A stretch of DNA of 64,000 nucleotides. It comes from Trichosphaerium sp. ATCC 40318. Lineage: Eukaryota; Discosea; Flabellinia; Trichosidae. Of the stretch, positions 12,191 to 23,394 are shown in pieces; position 1 is the first letter of the stretch, and each line of letters begins with the position of its first letter. Under the pieces are notes generated by a model, which had not been told where the DNA came from, ran no database searches, and saw only the letters and a program-made list of their open reading frames with translations. The translations under genes were made by a program, and so were the position numbers. The stretch lies in NCBI GenBank assembly GCA_038496445.1, contig JALMLS010000416.1:1-64000 (forward strand). The letters are read 5' to 3'.

Positions 12191-14370
12191 TCATTTTTTG
12201 TTGATCAAAATATTTCCAATCGTCTGCAAATGTCTTGCGCATTTAAGTGCCGTCTGGAAGTCATCAGTGGCTGCAAACCAGTTGCGCACTTCATCCAAGC
12301 ATCCAACCATGTAATGGCACATAGTTATAGAGAGATTCTTAAATCTCTCCAGCTTATTAGCGGAATGAGATGACGGCTTTGTTGGTTCTGGTAACGTCAT
12401 AAACTCTTGAAATTTGTCAAACTCCTGAATGCAACTGTTAGCTAACAGGTTCATATGTCTTTTCTTTTCAATACCAATTTAAGACGCTTGATTACAGCGA
12501 GAACAGGTTTAACCTCTGGAGGCAGTCGTATTCCTCCAATCTTGTGATAAAATGCTACAAATCGCGGTCGAATAACTGAAATCAAAGGCAATAATTTCGC
12601 TAAAAAGAAAGAAATGAACACCCAAACCAAACAAAACTAAAATGATACCCTTCAATTTATCAAGCTTTTCGCCACTTGGACCACGGTTAACATTATTACT
12701 TGTAACTTGTGTGATACGTGGAAGCACACTGCTTCGTCTAAAGAAAAGATATAAATACAGAGCTATCAAGCAGGAGAAGGGAAAAAGTAGCACTTTTTGA
12801 AGAAGCAAAAAAAACTAGGGTCTTACCGTTGCCCACCAGCCTTTTCAAGAAGGTCCATAGACAAACGTGTTTCAGCTTTAATCTTAGGCATGAACACATT
12901 AGAGAAGACGCGCTGAGAGCATCGTTTTTTTAAGAAAGGATGCTGCAACATTTGTGCGGCTGTAGGGCGACGTCTTGGATCTTTGGCACAACAACAGTTC
13001 TGAAAGTGATCAAACTCTCTACTCCATTTGTGTGGCTCCTTCATTGGTGGTATACCTAGCAACACATCAGTACAACATACCCAAAAACACTTCTTTTAAT
13101 AAACTGTGATTGCAACGTTGTATGTATAGTGTAACGCACCTTGGTAAGCTATCATGCGCATTGCTTCCATTACTGCTAAATCAGCATATGGAGGTTCTCC
13201 TTTTTCTTTGAAACAGTGTCAGATTTGATAACAATCACATAAACATATTACTTACCAGCCATCTCCCTTGATGTAATACCAATGGACCAAATATCCACCT
13301 TATTATTATAACCCTCGCTAGTCAACAACTCTGGTGCCATCCTTCAAAACAGTGTTAAGAAAAGGAGAATTTGAAGAAAAGAAAAAAGAAACAATAAAAC
13401 AAAACGCGTCGCACCAGCAAGGTGTACCAACAATTGTTGTACGTTGCTCATATTTAGCAGTCAAACTTGCTGCAAGGCCAAAATCAGCTAGAACACTTGT
13501 CAGCAACCAACATGGAACATAAGAAGCTTATTTAGTTCCGAAACTAGCGGCAAAAAATGGCAAAAATTAGGCCATTTTCAGACAATCGGAATGTTATCAA
13601 AAAACAGTACTACGCCGTAAAACTGCGCATAGCGCAGTACTAAAAGTAAAAAACTAAGGAAAATAGAAAACAGTAGCGTACTTAATTTTACAGCGCCATC
13701 TTGTTTTAAAAGTACGTTGTCGCTCTTGATATCTCTATGAGTGTATTAGAAATCGATTTTCGAGGATGTTCAAATAGAGGTAATACAGAAATAAAAAAAA
13801 GATTCACAAATGTAAAAAAAAGCTTTTGTTTGCCTGTGAATTTGGTCTCTGGAATGGAGATACTTTATGCCAGATAACATTTCATGTGCAACATATGCTA
13901 TCTGAGGCTCTGTTAATATGAGTCCATCTAATAGATAGTCCGCTAAGCAACCCTATCGAAGAAAGTGTCAAAATACGACAAAAACTTTAATAAAAGAAGT
14001 TTACCTTGTCCATAAACTCCATAATGATCCATAATAGAGTATCACTACCCATGAAGCAGTCGTGGAAGTTTACTATATTCTTGTGGTTTGTAGATTGCAT
14101 GATTTCTAGTGCGATCAGTAAGTCACAGAGCCAAAGAAAGAAAGAGACAAAAAACCAATTTGCCTTTCTGGTTTAAAAAAAACGCGCAAATGCGCTCTAT
14201 AAAGCGTCAAAATAGACATGTGTCTTACTGATTTCGGTTGTGATGTATCGTAAGTCTTCATCTTGTATTTTAACTTTTTTTATGGCGATTACTTTTTTAT
14301 TTTCCTTTCTAGTTGCTCTGTACACCAAACCAGAAGACCTGAAATACCCATAAGCGCTTGAAAAGAACAT
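12191..14370 (-). CDS. STE20/PAK-like serine/threonine kinase
   Basis: The exons encode, in order: SSGLVYRATRKENKKVIAIK (catalytic Lys), NHKNIVNFHDCFMGSDTLLW, HRDIKSDNVLL (catalytic loop), ADFGLAASL (DFG), and TTIVGTPCW leading into an MAPELL-type activation segment. The kinase domain closes with KDPRRRPTAAQMLQHPFLKK. The GTPxW-MAPE signature and the C-lobe fit the STE20 group, closest in look to PAK/MST kinases. A helical C-terminal part (about 12191-12580) follows, with LERFKNLSITMCHYMVGCLD. I see no CRIB domain. The chosen ATG (14370) gives an odd glycine loop (YGYFRSSGLVY instead of GxGxxGxV), so a small upstream exon may be missing. The 13500-13730 and 13760-13860 stretches appear to be introns. 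Confidence 0.8.
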
Positions 14371-14496
14371 GCCTTTAAAAAAGAAAATATTTGATGCAAA
14401 TATAAAAAGAAATTCCGTCCGCCTAGGGGTGGTGTTTCTGCGATTCCTTATAAGATTCGCGCAACATGAAGTGAATAAGCGAACAGCAAATCTGTT

Positions 14497-14865
14497 TTGA
14501 CAAAAAAGGCCTTTAAACGGTTTCTAGTCGCAACAAAACGACTAGCACGCAAGCCTGACAAGTCAAAAGATGGTACAAGTATTACCCTTCACCAAGCTTT
14601 TCGTGCACTATGTAGCCAAGTTCGTGTAAATTACCGCCAGCAGCTCTGTCTTTACCCTACGCGAATGGTAAGCGACAGAAAATACGTACTAGCTCTATTT
14701 CAGTACCAAAAGGTGAGCGAGCTCTTTTTGAGCGCGGGGACTGTGAGTGTTTGCCATGGAAATACTATTGTATGTTTTCTTTTACAGCGAGATGACTTGT
14801 TTTATACCAAAGGAACTCCCAATAGTTTACCGATCCACAATCGTAGCACTTGTCGTTGTAATTAG
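14497..14865 (+). CDS. small basic protein, unknown
   Basis: This open frame has one probable intron (about 14714-14788, GTGAGC...TTACAG) and ends in NRSTCRCN. The N-terminal half is basic (KAFKRFLVATKRLARKPDKS). The middle contains FRALCSQVRVNYRQQLCLYP, which is faintly like small LYR-type mitochondrial proteins, but the match is too weak to name. The frame has no ATG, so the start probably lies in a short upstream exon near 14466. It sits about 100 bases from the start of the divergent kinase. Confidence 0.4.
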   Translation: MTKKAFKRFLVATKRLARKPDKSKDGTSITLHQAFRALCSQVRVNYRQQLCLYPTRMVSDRKYVLALFQYQKVSELFLSAGTVSVCHGNTIVCFLLQRDDLFYTKGTPNSLPIHNRSTCRCN

Positions 14866-15044
14866 GTGTTGGGTAACAGTTAAAGCATGCACTCGGTTAC
14901 CTTAACACCTAGGACTTAAGCAACGGCGCAAAAGAGGTTTTAAATGCATAAAAAGAAGGTTAGTAACAACACTGGTAACACACAACTTTACAACAAGCAG
15001 TCCTTTACTTCTTGATTTTTTTTGGCACAACTTACAAAATTTTT

Positions 15045-18000
15045 TTACTCATCATCAGACGACTCATCGTCTTCTTCGTCGGAAGAACTATCATCCTCCT
15101 CTTCAGATTCTTCAGCTACAATAGCGTCTGTGGACGATTCTTCGTCTTGTTTAGCCTTGCGCTTAGTTTTCAATTCAAAAACTTCGTCATTTTCTACTTC
15201 TCGTAGTTCGAGCTCGTCTTTTTCTGCCTCTGCTTCACGTGCTTTAGCACGTTTTAGTTTGCGAGCAGCCTTAGTGCTCATAGATTCATCTTCGTCATCA
15301 CTTGTATCTTCAGATTCGTCATCGCTTGGATAGTCTTCACGATCATCCTCGTCAAAAGGAAGACCCATGTAGAAGAATATCTCATCTGGTGAATACTCAC
15401 CACTTTAGTAAAAATGTTAGCATTAGGCAACCAAACAAACAAAAAACCAGTACGCACAAGTTCTCCTCAACAAATTCTTCACGGTAGAAGTACTCCCTGG
15501 CTTTGTGCTCATCAATTTCATTGAGCTCTAAGATAATTTCTGCTGGTGTCATTGGCACACCTCTACTCTTCTTCATAACTTTCAAAACACCAGTATTACG
15601 CTTTTGGAAAGCTAGTGATTTCAATAGATCAGCTGAAGTTTCTTCTTGACCAGAGTATGCGTCAGTTACCACAGCTAGCAATGGTGTTAGTCTACTTGTC
15701 CAAAACATTTCAAACAACTGTACCGATAAATATGTTAGTTAGTACAGATACTACAACGATGAAGTATACTGCTAGATACCACAGGAGTAGTCCCTTGCTA
15801 TTAACAGCACGAGAGAATCCTTCAAGATCAAATAATCCAATCCAGAACAAAAACATTTGCTCTATACTTCCTGTAAAGTTTCCAAACTCATTCAAATTTG
15901 AACCGAACAAAAGATGACCAAGGCCTGTAAAGACCATGAATAGCATGAGTGAGAAGACAAGCAAATATGTCATAACACCACCCAACTATTTTGTTAAGAG
16001 TTAGTTCATCAACACATTTGTAATGGATGAGTACCTTTGCAATAAGATATCTGAACCAGTAGTACCTTGGGCTACTTCCAAGCAAGTACATAGTCCTAGT
16101 GGTGATTAGATAATGCTGCGTAGTTGCAAAGAAAAGATACAAACGGTGAAGAACTCTTGGTACCTCAAAAATAGCACCATAGCCAATATGACGCTAATAG
16201 AAAAGTATGCAATGTAAATTATGTTGATGGATACTATCTCTCTTAGTACTTCATTGAACTGAAAGATTGAGCCATTTTCGAATGAAGGGAATACAAAACG
16301 ACGTGATACTACTACTAAACGTCCCCATAGGGCAACAGCAACTATGACCATCTAACATATCGTGAGATAAAAAACGATAGTCAAATGGTACGCACTGGAA
16401 TTGTGAGGTACACGAAGAAAGCCATGAAAAAGCCATATCCGCGAACAGAGTGATCTCTAGTAGACAAAAAGGATTTATATGCGCCTTGTCCACGAGCGCC
16501 TGTTCTAAGACCAGCCAAACGGCAAACTTTTTCGCCGATACGCACGTGCTACAAGTTGATGAGCATTAATCAACGAAAAATGGATTACCTTGGCCTCAAG
16601 GAAGACGCACACGAAAATCAATACAATCACTATAATCTAAAGAATCCAATAAGAACGGTAATCCTTTCTTTACTCAAAAGTAAACGTACTTCCAACATAA
16701 TGCGTGTTAAGTCTGCAGTGCTGCCATATGGATCAATGTACAGAGAAATTACACTATCTTCATTCTGTACTGTTCCAAGGAGAGTAAATCGAATAGTCTA
16801 AACCTTGTTTAGACGTTTTGTAAAAGTGAAGGGATACTTACAACGAAAGTTAAGGTGACTGCTTCAAGACTAGGGTTATACAGTGGAAACATTACAACTA
16901 CTGTTCCAGTTTGATCATTTATCCAGTTGGCATTCTATGCAGCGTATAAGAAGTATGAACAATACAATCAATACAAATGTACCTTTGCTTCGTTTATAAG
17001 GTCTGTAGCTACACTAAGACCACTTGTGCGGCGTAGGAAAATGTGTTCAGTCACATTATTAAAAGTACCATTTATTGTCTCAGGAATATTGAAGTTGATG
17101 TTGTCCAAAGCGTGGCGGACAGACCTGATGCCAGTCTCCCTCTTAAAGCAAACTCTTTGGGTTGTATCGTTTGATTCACGAAAGGCTCTAGGACCACACG
17201 TTCTGAGAAAAATGTCAGTCAAACCGCAATGTGTACAAAAGAAATTGTACTCAGTTTTTCGTCTGATATTTGCAACTAGAATGCCAGACCAAAGACGATT
17301 ATAGCGTGCAAGGAAATGTTGACGATCTAGAGGTAAAGGCGATCCAGCAGCGTCCTCTTCTACAAAGATATTGCCCAAAAGAACTTCTTCAAGCCACTAC
17401 AAAAGAAAAATTGTAAAAAGAGAATTGTGCAACACAGATTTCCGTTTAGTCCAAAAAACGTACTGTGTAGAGTTGTTCCTAGGCTTGTATTAGCGATGCT
17501 AAACTGGCAACAAGAAAGACTTGCTGAAAGTTGTGTTCAGTTTGTAAAAAAAAAGGCAAGGCCAGAAAAACGATTTTAGAGCTCTACGGGCGCGTAGGAC
17601 TACATTTGAGGCATTTTTCGTTTGGGAAAACTTTTCAGCGATAAAAAGCGTACGTAGTTGCCTATGTCGTCAAAGGTTATAATGCCATCAAAGTTGTCCC
17701 TGTTGAGAATCAAATTAGGAAAAGTGATTATTCGTGTTAGAAACAAGCCACAAAGTACCTCAGTTCTCCAGTTATCGCGATAGGGGTCTTTATAGAGTAC
17801 GGAATTAATTGTAGGCCCAAGAGTACAAAAACTAATCCTGTTGTGGCTAACAACAAGTAATACAAGAAGCTGAACCTAAAGGAAGTTCATCAGTCTTCGT
17901 TTAAGATTAAATAACCATACGTTTTCTCCTCATCGAGTACTTCGAGTACGGATCGGACCAAGCGAAGCTTTGGCGCTTGTGCAGCTACATCGTTATCATG

Positions 18001-18096
18001 TGCTAATCGTTTTGGGCCCTTTGGTGTGCCACCTGCTGTACGAGCCGTACTAGCCCTAGGGGACTCTAGAGGTGCGTTTGTATAATCAGTACTCAT
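15045..18096 (-). CDS. polycystin-2-like TRP cation channel
   Basis: The product begins MSTDYTNAPLESP, and a first membrane helix (SFLYYLLLATTGLVFVLLG) follows near 17870-17810. A long extracellular segment (16970-17380) resembles the polycystin (TOP) domain: 'LARYNRLWSGILVANIRR' and a Cys-rich loop. Several hydrophobic exons follow (15900-16500). The pore exon reads SNLNEFGNFTGSIEQMFLFW and then IGLFDLEGF, matching the PKD pore pattern, followed by the S6 helix LLLWYLAVYFIVVVSVLTNI. The cytoplasmic tail (15045-15700) is helical and then extremely acidic (runs of D, E and S such as SEEEDDSSSDEEDDESSDDE). Such channels conduct Ca2+ and other cations in cilia or internal membranes. TRPML is the main alternative, but the TOP-domain and pore read better as polycystin. 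Confidence 0.8.
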
Positions 18097-18179
18097 GCTG
18101 CCTGTCTTTGGCAAAATCACAACAACTATTCTCCAGCTTAACTGAATTAAGACGTTTTAGTAAATTTAGCTTTTATGCA

Positions 18180-18420
18180 ATGATGACATTGCGAGATGAC
18201 CATATTGAAGTGCCTATGGCAAGGCCAAACACTGGTTATTTCACGGTGTGTTGTAACAGATTACCTTCAATTGGCGTACAATTATTACTGTGCGAAAGTA
18301 GCGTTTCTTCGAGCACTATCAATACCGGGACCGTGCTAACGTCACAACGGTAAATGATTACGTTTAGATGTACTGTTAGTAACTTGTCAAGCTTTCCAAA
18401 TTAGGTTCGTACTGCGTTAA
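18180..18420 (+). CDS. possible small two-exon ORF
   Basis: An ATG at 18180 opens a frame beginning MMTLRDDHIEVPMARPNTG. It can splice at CG-GTAAAT (near 18350) to a TAG acceptor near 18404 and then stops after FVLR. The sequence matches no family I know. It lies in the spacer between the polycystin start and the deaminase start. It could equally be non-coding, and the rest of 18421-18654 shows nothing. Confidence 0.2.
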
Positions 18421-18654
18421 AGTCACCGCAGTACCACAAAGCATCTGTTTGATACAATACAGCAGTTTTTTTTAAGTTGTAGTTCAGAAAACCTGGTAAC
18501 ACGCGGCTATAGTAGTATCACGCCTTGAAACCGCCTTTGTAATATGTTTTGTGCCATTTTCGGTTTGACTAGCCACTTAGTTGAACAAAATCAGAAAAAT
18601 GTCAACAAATAGTCACTGCTAGTATTTTAGTACTCCAAATACGCATAAAACAGC

Positions 18655-19369
18655 ATGGACGCAAGTGCTCTAACAAAATTAGCTAAACGCGCAATAGAAG
18701 CCAAAGCAAATGCTTACTGCCCTTATTCGAGGTTTCAAGTAGGTGCTGCAGTACTAACAGATACAGGAGATGTATTCGTCGGTACAACTTCTAAAAAAAC
18801 GCCTCGACCTCTAATACGGCTAGGTTGTAACGTGGAGAACGCTTCTTATGGTCTAACAATCTGCGCTGAACGAGTTGCAATTTGCAGCGCTATAGCCAAT
18901 GGAGCCAAGAAAATAGTCGCCTTGGCTTGTTCCACGTACGTTTTTTTTTGTAGATTGTTGATTAGCATCATTTCTCACCTTACTGAAAGAAATATCGATG
19001 ACGACAAGTTCCCATGCGGCGCATGCCGTCAATTCATCGCTGAGGTACATTATACTTTTTTGTCACAAACTAGAAAACGACTAGTTCTTTATTTGACACA
19101 TGTAAGTTCGGGGACGTTCTCGTTCTTGCAGTGCGTCCAAGTGGTGCATTCAAACGCATGAGTATTCGCCAACTATTGCCATTTCCATTCGGAAAAGACG
19201 CTCTACACCAAGATGAGTATGCCAACCTTCCTATGGACCCAAAAGCCACATTTTCGCCTCGATCAGAGCGCACAGGGCCTGCAGATGGTGCTGCTGTAGA
19301 AGATGAGTACGTTCATTTCCATAACATGGAAACTGTTCAGTTTTTTTCAGTGTTACTAATAGCCAATAG
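18655..19369 (+). CDS. cytidine deaminase
   Basis: Homotetrameric-type cytidine deaminases turn cytidine or deoxycytidine into the uridine form in pyrimidine salvage. The start is MDASALTKLAKRAIEAKANA, then YCPYSRFQVGAAVLTDTGDV. An intron with GTACAA...TAG follows. The zinc site is CNVENASYGLTICAERVA (catalytic C/H-A-E type motif with Glu) plus FPCGACRQFIAE (the two further Cys ligands). The usual C-terminus, MSIRQLLPFPFGKDAL, follows, and then an extra tail of about 35 residues. Splicing the 56-base intron 19307-19362 ends the frame at TAG 19367-19369. The Rab start codon at 19303 lies inside this coding end in another frame. If that intron is retained, the deaminase frame runs on into the Rab exon instead. 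Confidence 0.85.
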
Positions 19370-20159
19370 CAAGGACGCAGTAACGCGTAGTCTCATGATT
19401 ATTGGAGATAGCAGAGTAGGTACATAAGACAATCAGTAAAGTACAACAATATTGGGCTCACTGGTGTTTTAAAAAAAAGGAAAGACATCCATCATTTCAC
19501 AGTTTAGAGATGACAAATTCTCAGCAGTTTACAACGGAACAAACACTATAGATTTTGTACTACATAATGGGTGATATCACCATTTGGTTGCTTACGTTTT
19601 TATCAATGTAGGCAAGCCGTATAAAGGCATATAAGCGCAATAAAATTACAACTGTAAATGGAGTCAAAAACAAAGTTCAGATTTGGGATACAGCAGGATC
19701 AGAAATGTTCACAGCAATCACGCGATCGTATCTTAGAGGATCTAAAGGAGTACTCATTGTTTTCGACGTAACAGAACCAACATCATTCCAAAATGTACCA
19801 TCATGGTTGGAGGAAGTTCAAAAGCAAGGTCCCAACAAACCGCGGATACTTTTAGTTGGTGAGTTCGTTTTCGGCTTTGTCAATGGCATCAATTTGTTAA
19901 ATCCTATTAGGTAATAAATGTGACATAAAAGGACGTAAAATCACTAGCGAGATGGCATTGGTACGCACTAGGTAATGGCTTATCAGGGTTTTTTATTCCA
20001 TTTTAGAAATATGCAAAACAAGCTGGTTTGTTGTATATCGAAACATCAGCAAGAACAGCACGCAATGGTACGCAGTTTCTACTTTAGTCACGTGTTTGAC
20101 ATCTGTTATTAGTGCATCAAGCATTCATCAAGTTGTTGACAGCAATCGCTGCCGAATAA
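19303..20159 (+). CDS. Rab-family small GTPase without a prenylation cysteine
   Basis: The ATG at 19303-19305 plus one base joins across intron 19307-19362 to give MTNSKDAVTRSLMIIGDSRV and then the P-loop GDSRVGKTS. Later exons give VQIWDTAGSEMF (switch II), GVLIVFDVTEPTSFQNVPSW, LLVGNKCDIKG (base recognition) and YIETSARTARNVHQAFIKLL. This is the full G1-G5 set of a Rab in normal order and length (about 190 residues). Rabs cycle between GDP and GTP to direct vesicle traffic. The product ends LLTAIAAE with no C-terminal Cys, so it lacks the usual geranylgeranyl site, unless a further exon exists. The start overlaps the deaminase coding end by a few codons. Confidence 0.85.
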
Positions 20160-20381
20160 GTATGTGACGGTACTGAATGAAATGAAGTTACACGCTGGTT
20201 CTCTTGATCATACTTTTTCTCCACAACTGGATGTGTAAAACTAATCAAGATGCATTATGTAAAAAAATATTGACAGTGAAAAAAACCAGCGTATGAATTG
20301 TTTTGACTTGAATTTGCTCGCTTTGTTGGTATTGAATAATAGTCTGCTGTAAGCGATACCGTGAGGCGTGCGTATTCTCAA

Positions 20382-21405
20382 ATGCTGGCGACAAGAGGCA
20401 TAAGCATTGTACAGCGTAGTAGCATCGCAAGGATAAACCGCTCTAAACCTACCCGAGCGTTTACTACTAGTGTTAAAACCCAATCAACCAAACCAAAAAA
20501 ATTAACTTGGGGAGAGAACCTCTGTACGCTGCCCTAAGCTCTTATTACGCACCATCGCGTTATTGAGCTCAATAATCACGTAATAGCTTACAACTACATA
20601 GTGCCCGACTTAGAAACCAATGCGCTTGGCGGTAAGCATTTCGTATTCCTAGGCGATTTTAGATTGCAAATCGGTGACGAGAGGCCAGTATACAAATCTC
20701 AAAAATTTTTGCGAGGATTAGTAGAGCGTCATGGTGGTAGGGTTCAAAACAAACTGTCTAAACGCGTGCGTACAAAACCTCTAACTGTCAAAAAAAAACA
20801 AAAACAAAAACTTGCTCGCTCCCTGTTACAACTAAACTAATGGTGCAGGTAACGCATGTCATCACTTCACGAACATATGTTGAACACACTGAGGACGGTC
20901 GCCGCTGTAAAGTACGTGGGCTTGAAGAATTCTTTCTGTAAAGACAAAAATATTCTTTTTTTTTTTGGAAATGATAGAAACCGTCTTTTAACTGAAGCTG
21001 TATCTAGATAATACAGGCATTGATAGATAGAAAAAAACCAGCACATTCCATAGACTTGATTCTGGACTCTATCCGTAATGAAGAGTTTGTTGAAGACGAC
21101 GAAAAGTATAAAATATTTTGTCCTGTTGCTGGTACCATAATATTATTCATTATTTAAGTTTGCTCTACTTCTACTCATTCTCTCTATTACAGAAATGCCA
21201 AGACAACAGAAGTTGTTTGCCCACAAGGCCATTTAAGCAAAAGAAAACAAAACAAGAAAAATGTAAAGACACAAAATTGATAAATGCTCAAACAACGGCG
21301 CCACAAAAGGATTTTCTGGCAAGCGCACATTTTTTGATAATAAACAAAAAACCAATCTTAAATGTGCCAAAACTTACGTATTATACACATTTGCGCGTAA
21401 ATTGA
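20382..21405 (+). CDS. BRCT-domain protein with a mitochondrial-type presequence
   Basis: The ATG at 20382 opens MLATRGISIVQRSSIARINR followed by S, T, K and R-rich residues without acids, a typical mitochondrial import signal. A GTACGC...TAG intron (about 20525-20600) joins in frame to LPDLETNALGGKHFVFLGDF. The BRCT core reads VERHGGRVQNKLSKR, then across another intron VTHVITSRTYVEH, and then RKKPAHSIDLILDSIRNEEF, matching the GG turn, T-H-V strand and final helix (usually a Trp, here D-L-I-L-D-S-I). The last exon is a Lys-rich tail ending THLRVN. BRCT domains bind DNA ends or phosphoproteins. A role in organelle DNA upkeep is inferred only. No ligase, PARP or WGR domain was seen. Confidence 0.65.
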
Positions 21406-21606
21406 ATAAACGACTTGCTATGTAATTACAAACACGCCCCTTTACTGTTCTATACAGATGCAAAACTATCTTCAAACATGAGTTTGACACATGTTGTTGT
21501 CTAAAACAAAACAAAAGAAAAAATCGGATTGTCGTTGTCCGAGCATTTTAAGTCCACAAACACCTTTTTAAACACACCAACTCACCTTACAACACCTAAT
21601 ACACTC

Positions 21607-23049
21607 ATGATCAGGTACTAGCGCAGTTAATCGGTTGAATGCTAGTTGCATACTGTATTTATTGATACTTTTCCCGTTCAGGTTCCTATTGCTCGGAATT
21701 TGCTTTTTGGTGCTTTACACCAACGCAGCTACTCTTAAACGCTGTGAACTTGCAAGTTATAATCCATCTCGAACTACAGAGTCTCTACGAGCCTGTCCAT
21801 CATCCACAATCACACCAAACGAATGTACAGCAAACGGAGAAGCCATTTGCAGCTTTGGAACTACTAATCCAAGCTGGTACAAGCTCATACCATTAGACCC
21901 ATCCAGTACGTATCAAAATGGAACAAAACACTCGTTTTACGCGTAAACCACCATATTATGTTAAATTGTAACGGCCGCTCAATAGTTCCTGAGGACTGCC
22001 AAAAGTACACCTTAGAGTTCTACAACGACGCTGAATGTGAAGACCCTGTACTACAGTCTATTTCACAAAGTTGGAAAGCAACTCCATTGGTTGTAAACGC
22101 TGATCATCCAGAGTATGTTTCAACCATTTAAATAACCCAACTGGTTACTAACAAGCGTAGAGTCCGGTACAAATGCGGTGGAGAAACAACTACACGTGCT
22201 AAATATGGATTTCATGTTTCTCAAACTGTAACAGCACCTACTGTACGCTAAAACATTTGGTGGGTTTAAATTATAGCTCATATTCGTTAAAGGAAATATG
22301 GGCAGCTACTTTCATAGATGACACGTGCACACAACTGCATGATAACCAAAAAGTAGGTTTAGTAACATCAACATGCATTTTGAATTCAGCAATCTGTGAC
22401 ATCAACGCTAACTTTCCAAACCTTCCTGTTAAATACACTACAGTACGTGTTTATATGGTGCATGTTATGTACGGAGAATTAAATTATAACACTAGGCTGT
22501 CTACGATCCAGTCGAAAACCCTTGGGGTATAGACATGCAAGTGTTTGGAAACAGTGAATGTAGAGTTACTGGAAAAGGAAGTCCAGTTGATATGCAATTT
22601 AATAGTGTATATCCACTATCTGTACACCCTTCTACACTACCTTTCTTCTGCACTGGTACGTTTGAAAGTATTCTCACAATACTTACAAGTCCAACAATGT
22701 TTTTATCAAGCTAAAAATTACTGTAGAGTGTGGCCAGTACTATGTCAAGTTTTACTTAAACAATCCTGCTCTGCATTGTCCAATAGAGGCTCTTAAATTC
22801 TTAGTACCTACACCTCCCCCACCTACTTCTGCACCTACAAAAGCAACAACACTGCCTCCAACAGAACTACCAACGCCTGAGCCTACAGAAAGTCCAACAG
22901 CAGAACCTACGAGAGCACCCAGACCCAATGTTCCAGTTGATTTTAGACAAATCAATCCACCAACAGAAAGAGTACCAATGCCTAATGGTGTTGCTAGTGC
23001 CGTTATATCTGTAATGGGTCTATTTGTGGCTGTGACGTTGTCATTATAA
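21607..23049 (+). CDS. secreted or GPI-anchored surface protein, unknown family
   Basis: ATGATCAG at 21607 splices across GTACTA...TTCAG to give MIRFLLLGICFLVLYTNAAT, a clear signal peptide. Several exons encode a Cys-containing ectodomain (e.g. LKRCELASYN, TPNECTANGEAICSFG, SYSLKEIWAATFIDDTCTQL). A Pro/Thr stalk follows near 22800-22960 (PTPPPPTSAPTKATTLPPTE and more). The end is hydrophobic (GVASAVISVMGLFVAVTLSL), stopping directly after it, as in a GPI-attachment signal. No enzymatic domain is recognised. The spacing to the BRCT gene is about 200 bases. Some intron borders, especially around 22250 and 22530-22700, are uncertain. Confidence 0.65.
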
Positions 23050-23394
23050 TGTAAGAAGTAAACTATATAACCAATCTCAGATCTCTACAACCAATGTCTT
23101 TAAAAAGCAACTACATATTGTCATTTTTTGCGCTTATTACTACGCTATTAACAAACTTCCTGGCCTGTTACTTTTGAAGAAGGTTCCTTTGACGCTCTAG
23201 CTGTTATTCTTCCACACTTGCCATAAGTCAATTGCTACCATTCCCACTGCAGTTTCCACAGTAAGTCTTTAGAAGCATTGTAGTATTGGAGTGATTTATT
23301 TAATGAAAATCCAAATACTAAAAGGGTAGTACAACCCACGTGATTTTTTGTTTTGTACAAAGCGTAAGGTCTTTTTTTTGTTTTAATTTTTATC
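23050..23394. other. convergent spacer
   Basis: This lies between the stop of the surface-protein gene and the stop of CTR9. It is AT-rich with a CACGTG near 23338 and no coding sequence that I can support. Confidence 0.5.

Noticed and set aside
15022-15333. Ser-rich plus-strand ORF
   Set aside because: Shadow of the Asp/Glu-rich C-terminal tail of the polycystin-like gene on the minus strand.
20241-20483. Minus-strand ORF of 80 codons
   Set aside because: Overlaps the plus-strand presequence exon of the BRCT gene, which joins to its next exon in frame by a GTACG intron.
22752-22955. Gly/Val/Ser-rich minus-strand ORF
   Set aside because: Shadow of the Pro/Thr stalk of the plus-strand surface protein.
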